NCBI GenBank assembly: GCA_041648755.1
Contig: JBAZOJ010000019.1
Location: 1 to 26,043, forward strand
DNA length: 26,043 nt
Direction: 5' to 3'
Source of the DNA: JBAZOJ01 sp041648755
Lineage (GTDB): Bacteria > Planctomycetota > B143-G9
Part shown: positions 23,065 through 26,043 of the stretch, in pieces
Position numbering within the stretch: the stretch's first letter is position 1
Layout of the letters: every line of letters starts with the position of its first letter
Translations under genes and position numbers: made by a program
The notes under the pieces: generated by a model
Database searches by the model: none
The model's input: the letters and a program-made list of their open reading frames with translations, nothing else
What the model was told of the DNA's origin: nothing

Positions 23065-24097
23065 TGGCACTGCTCCGCGCCGGAGCTTCTTCCGCTCGCG
23101 CGCCTTCGTCATTGCCGTGGCCGTGGCGGGATTCATCGCGGTCGACATCCTGTTCGTTGCCTGGTACTTGAATGGGCAGCGTCTGGACGATGAGTACAGA
23201 TTCCTCGACCGATATGGCTCGCCGGATGCGCCGCCGGACATCCCCGAACCTGTTTCCAAGCTTAGCAAGGCAACTAACGGGGATTTCTACAATGCCGTTG
23301 TAGCGGCACTCGAACCACTGCTCCAGTACACCCCGAACAATGACGAGCCCGATGAGTCGTTTGCAGCCTTCCGCGCCAAGAGGCGAAACAAGCCTACCGA
23401 CGAGCGCAAGATATTCTATGTGCAGCCCCTGGGCGAACTCACCGCATACGAGACGCGCATCCTCGACACTTCCGCCGAATTCGTGAAGAAGTACTTCGGC
23501 TTCACTGTCGTCCGGCTGCCGGTCAAGTCAATCTCTGCTGTCGCGGGCAAATATCGCCGCTCGGGAACATATGGCGAGCAGTTCTTCACCGGCCATCTGC
23601 TCGGGAAAGTGCTGCTGCCCGATGTCCCCGCCGATGCCGTTGCCGTGATGGGAATTACCGACTCCGACCTCTGGCCGGGCGGCAGCTTTAACTTCGTGTT
23701 CGGCGAGGCCACCTTCACTCTGCGGGTGGGAGTCTCATCGCTGAGGAGAATGGTAGAGGACTCGCCGAAGCCGGACGATCATCTTGTCCTGGCTCGCACG
23801 ATCAAACTGTTCGCGCATGAAGGGGGGCATATGTTTTCTCTGTTGCATTGCTCGCTGACCCCATGCGCGATGGAATACCCCAATTCTCTTGCGGCGCACG
23901 ACGCCGCAACCGTTCACCTGTGTCCCTGCTGCACGGCCAAGCTATGCTGGTCACTGAACTACGCGCCTGAGGACCGGTTTGCCGGGCTTGCGGAGTGGTT
24001 CGGGGCCAATGGGTTCAGGGAAGAAGCGGAGTTTTGCACCAAGGCGAAAGAGGCGCTGCTGGCTGCGAAGATCCCTGATCCGGGGAACGGAAAATAG
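23057..24097 (+). CDS. Membrane-anchored archaemetzincin-like zinc peptidase, copy 2 (M54)
   Basis: 346 aa; ATG 23057 overlaps the end of copy 1 by eight bases. The frame is open further upstream, but only this start gives the same N-terminus as copy 1 (basic residues, then helix 17-38, with DILFVAWYL in both). Zinc site: HEGGHMFSLLHC (254-265; H254, E255, H258, H264), C265-x4-C270-x-M272, 16 residues, C289-x2-C292. The Met-turn and structural zinc cysteines are all present, and GITDSDLWPGG...FNFVFGEA is a textbook match to the family. Ser again replaces the usual Gly. By eye about two thirds of residues match copy 1 across the C-terminal half, so this is a tandem duplication. Both copies keep all zinc ligands, so both are probably active. 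The N-terminal extension lacks the first 20 or so residues of copy 1. Confidence 0.87.
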   Translation: MNNGTAPRRSFFRSRAFVIAVAVAGFIAVDILFVAWYLNGQRLDDEYRFLDRYGSPDAPPDIPEPVSKLSKATNGDFYNAVVAALEPLLQYTPNNDEPDESFAAFRAKRRNKPTDERKIFYVQPLGELTAYETRILDTSAEFVKKYFGFTVVRLPVKSISAVAGKYRRSGTYGEQFFTGHLLGKVLLPDVPADAVAVMGITDSDLWPGGSFNFVFGEATFTLRVGVSSLRRMVEDSPKPDDHLVLARTIKLFAHEGGHMFSLLHCSLTPCAMEYPNSLAAHDAATVHLCPCCTAKLCWSLNYAPEDRFAGLAEWFGANGFREEAEFCTKAKEALLAAKIPDPGNGK

Positions 24098-24145
24098 GAG
24101 CACCCCTCGCTACGCGGGTTTCGAGCCCAGTTGCGCGATAGCAGT

Positions 24146-25756
24146 CTATTGCTTCGGAGCGGGCTTCGTCGACTCACGCAAAGTCAGCCTGAGCGAGCTG
24201 CCTGATTCTCCACCACAGTGTATGCGGACCTTTGCTGGATTCTTCCTCACTTCGAATCGCGGGCTGTTCGACCCCGAAACAACAAGACGAATTCTGTGCC
24301 CGATCTCGACCGTTTGGAGCAGAGGAAACATCTCGATCTTAAGCTTGTACGGTTCCCCGGGCTTCAGCGGCCTGAGCGCCCTGAAGTCGTCTGTGATGCC
24401 GACTCGACGCGCGCCCTCGCTGATTATTATTGAGCGGCCGTCCGGCATCACGTCGGTCAGCCGAAGTATGATGTCCGCATCCTCGCCCTCGACCTCCAAG
24501 ACGATCTCCGCGAAAATCGAACCTGCCATGTGCATCGGTTGAACAACGGATTCTGTGGTGAATATCACAACATCCTCGCGCGACTCTACCTTCTGACGGA
24601 GATCCTGCGGCCCGCGCAGCATTGAGTAGTCGAGCACTCCGCCCCCAACCGTCGGCACCGGTGAAGTTGGATCGTGAGTGAACTCGACGGTCCCCGTTTC
24701 GGCTGCGGCAGAAGATAATGAACGATCCGGGCCAAAGAACAGCATTTGTTCTTTGGTCGCCTTGATGGGCCACTCGGGTTGGTCCTCCCAGCGGAGACTT
24801 CCACAGTCGTACAACCGCACACGGGGCAGAGGTGAAGGTGTTTTGGCCCCGCCAAGAAGGTGGTGATCGAAAAACGCTTTCGTGGCCGCCGCAGCGGCTC
24901 CTTCGGCAGCGGTGAACGAGAGAGCGCCAGCGGATGCCTCATCGACTCCGCTGTGAACCCACGGACCAATTAGCATTCTGTGGCAATCCCGCACTGACGG
25001 ATCCGATTCATCCACCAGTTTGCGCCAGCTCTTGAAAACGCCTGTGGGGTAGAGATCGTACCAGCCCTCGATGATCAACACGGGAACAGCCACATCGGAA
25101 GCCTTGAGCCCTCCAGCTAAGATATTCCAGAATGCATCGCGCAGCGGGTGATCGAGAATGTACTCAAATCCCTTGAAGCCCAGTTTGAGCAGAGAATCGT
25201 AGTATTCCCTGCGAAACACTCCGCCCAGGAAGTTGTTTTCATAGTCGTATCCGAACGGGGCGACCGAAGGCACAATACAAACCAGATGCGGAGGCCTTGT
25301 TACCGCAGTCTCGAACTGAACATGGCCCAGCGCCGAGCCTCCCCACATCCCCACGCGCCCGTTGCTCCAGGACTGAACCGCGATCCACTCCACGCAACTG
25401 TATCCGTCCTTCGCCCTCCTGTTTGTCTTCGCTCCGCGCGAGGCATAGAAACCACGCCTGTCGACCATTACTACGGCATATTCCCTGGAATTCACCGGTG
25501 CACAGATAGACCCCATCCGAAACTTGCCGTAAGGGGTAATTACGAGGATCGCCGGGAATTTGCCCTCTGCGGCCGGAAGATAGATGTCTGCGGCAAGTTC
25601 CTCTCCGTCGGACATGGGGATCTTTACGCTTGATGGTTTGCCGAGAAGATCCTGCAGTTTGGGCGGCCGCCGTGTAGCTTCTTCCGGGAAGCACGGCATC
25701 ATCACGACAGTCAGGCTTGTGAAAGCCACAAGGACGATCAAAGCATAACGCAGCAC
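24146..25756 (-). CDS. Exported CocE/NonD (S15 family) alpha/beta-hydrolase
   Basis: 536 aa from GTG 25756, which follows CCAGGAGG by five bases and opens a hydrophobic signal or anchor (MLRYALIVLVAFTSLTVVMM). The open frame continues 34 codons further, but without protein-like sequence. Family features: IPMSDGEELAADIYLP (46-61), VMVDRRGFYASRG (97-109), nucleophile elbow GMWGGSALG with S141, Asp in EGWYDLYPTG (D234), His in IGPWVHSG (H268), and a C-terminal jelly-roll domain (about 375-530) with VVQPMHMAGSI and MPDGRSIIISEG. Members are X-Pro dipeptidyl-peptidases, cocaine esterase and acyl-amino-acid or glutaryl-7-ACA acylases; the substrate cannot be fixed. It is convergent with the second archaemetzincin gene (48-base gap, no convincing terminator) and transcribed away from the right-hand partial gene's end. 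No clear promoter was found in 25757-25889. Confidence 0.9.
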   Translation of the reverse strand: MLRYALIVLVAFTSLTVVMMPCFPEEATRRPPKLQDLLGKPSSVKIPMSDGEELAADIYLPAAEGKFPAILVITPYGKFRMGSICAPVNSREYAVVMVDRRGFYASRGAKTNRRAKDGYSCVEWIAVQSWSNGRVGMWGGSALGHVQFETAVTRPPHLVCIVPSVAPFGYDYENNFLGGVFRREYYDSLLKLGFKGFEYILDHPLRDAFWNILAGGLKASDVAVPVLIIEGWYDLYPTGVFKSWRKLVDESDPSVRDCHRMLIGPWVHSGVDEASAGALSFTAAEGAAAAATKAFFDHHLLGGAKTPSPLPRVRLYDCGSLRWEDQPEWPIKATKEQMLFFGPDRSLSSAAAETGTVEFTHDPTSPVPTVGGGVLDYSMLRGPQDLRQKVESREDVVIFTTESVVQPMHMAGSIFAEIVLEVEGEDADIILRLTDVMPDGRSIIISEGARRVGITDDFRALRPLKPGEPYKLKIEMFPLLQTVEIGHRIRLVVSGSNSPRFEVRKNPAKVRIHCGGESGSSLRLTLRESTKPAPKQ

Positions 25757-25889
25757 ACGCGCCTCCTGGGTGCGGAGCCCTCTACAGTGAGTCTTCCAGA
25801 TCTCATGCCATGCATACTTGAGACGGCCATCGACGCGTTGCGTTCCGCCATTCCTCACGAACTCAAGTGGATTCGCCGGTCAACCCGGC

Positions 25890-26043
25890 CTATTGCCCTT
25901 CTCGATGCTTTGCTTCTTCGAGTTTCCTGCGGCCAGCGTCGGTCAGGCGGTATTTCTGCTTGCTGCTGCGCGGTTTGTCGGGTATGGTCATTTCCACAAA
26001 ACCCGCCTGAAGAGCAGGATGCAGATAATTGTCGCGTACTGTG
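25890..26043 (-). CDS. C-terminal end of a winged-helix protein (Fic- or RecG-like regulator type), partial
   Basis: The last 50 codons are visible; the gene starts beyond the right edge. They read TVRDNYLHPALQAGFVEMTI, then PDKPRSSKQKYRLTDAGRRK and LEEAKHREGQ, ending at TAG 25890. 'DNYLHPAL..G.VEMTIPDKP.S..QKYRLT..GR' is the conserved C-terminal winged-helix end of two families. One is ATP-binding AlbA/RecG-like putative transcriptional regulators; the other is some Fic-domain proteins. Which of the two cannot be told from this fragment. It lies 133 bases upstream of the CocE-like gene on the same strand. Confidence 0.75.
   Translation of the reverse strand, partial: TVRDNYLHPALQAGFVEMTIPDKPRSSKQKYRLTDAGRRKLEEAKHREGQ

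Noticed and set aside
24098..24145. Possible terminator between the convergent M54 and CocE-like genes
   Set aside because: Only a weak CTCG...CGAG pairing and no T-run; not enough to call.

Overview
The window (about 55-60% G+C by eye) looks like chromosomal DNA of an uncultured Gram-negative-type bacterium. It contains many Sec-exported proteins, a BatA-like von Willebrand A protein, secreted proteins built from InlB-type B-repeats with a CFI-box C-terminus, a small Cys-rich 'RPERPNA..CPDYR' protein and a MutL/GlmL-family ATPase. That mixture reminds me of planctomycete/PVC-like or candidate-phylum genomes. This is an impression from protein style, not a placement. No rRNA, tRNA, CRISPR array, transposase or phage gene was seen. 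No gene-free stretch exceeds 300 bases.

Left part (1-7.2 kb, minus strand): two tandem paralogous secreted proteins. The downstream one has no stop inside the window and runs off the left edge (883 codons visible). The upstream one (1456 aa) carries a Tyr-rich N-terminal domain, InlB-type repeats, a beta-propeller-like region and a CFI-box tail, and has a near-perfect sigma70 promoter. Divergent on the plus strand (7.2-10.4 kb): a 51-aa Cys protein, a BatA-like vWA membrane protein (separated by one base), a class III aminotransferase, and a perfect hairpin terminator.

Middle (10.5-17.7 kb, minus strand): an LRR secreted protein, a MutL-family ATPase overlapping by 4 bp with a barrel-sandwich-type partner, a two-HKD phospholipase D/cardiolipin-synthase-like protein, and a Cys-rich ribbon-helix-helix protein. 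The last has its own promoter, with a perfect palindrome between the -35 and -10 that suggests autoregulation. An 18-bp identical sequence lies upstream of both the LRR and MutL genes.

Right part (17.8-26 kb): an alpha/beta-hydrolase remnant, a 69-aa conserved-looking protein with an excellent ribosome-binding site, a secreted beta-propeller protein with promoter and terminator, and then a tight three-gene plus-strand set. That set is a membrane-anchored vWA protein followed by two tandem archaemetzincin-like (M54) zinc peptidases, each with an N-terminal membrane anchor. A convergent CocE/S15-family exported hydrolase and the last 50 codons of a winged-helix protein end the window. The vWA plus duplicated, membrane-tethered M54 set is the best candidate for an undescribed system. 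The RHH operator and the MutL pair without a nearby mutase come next.
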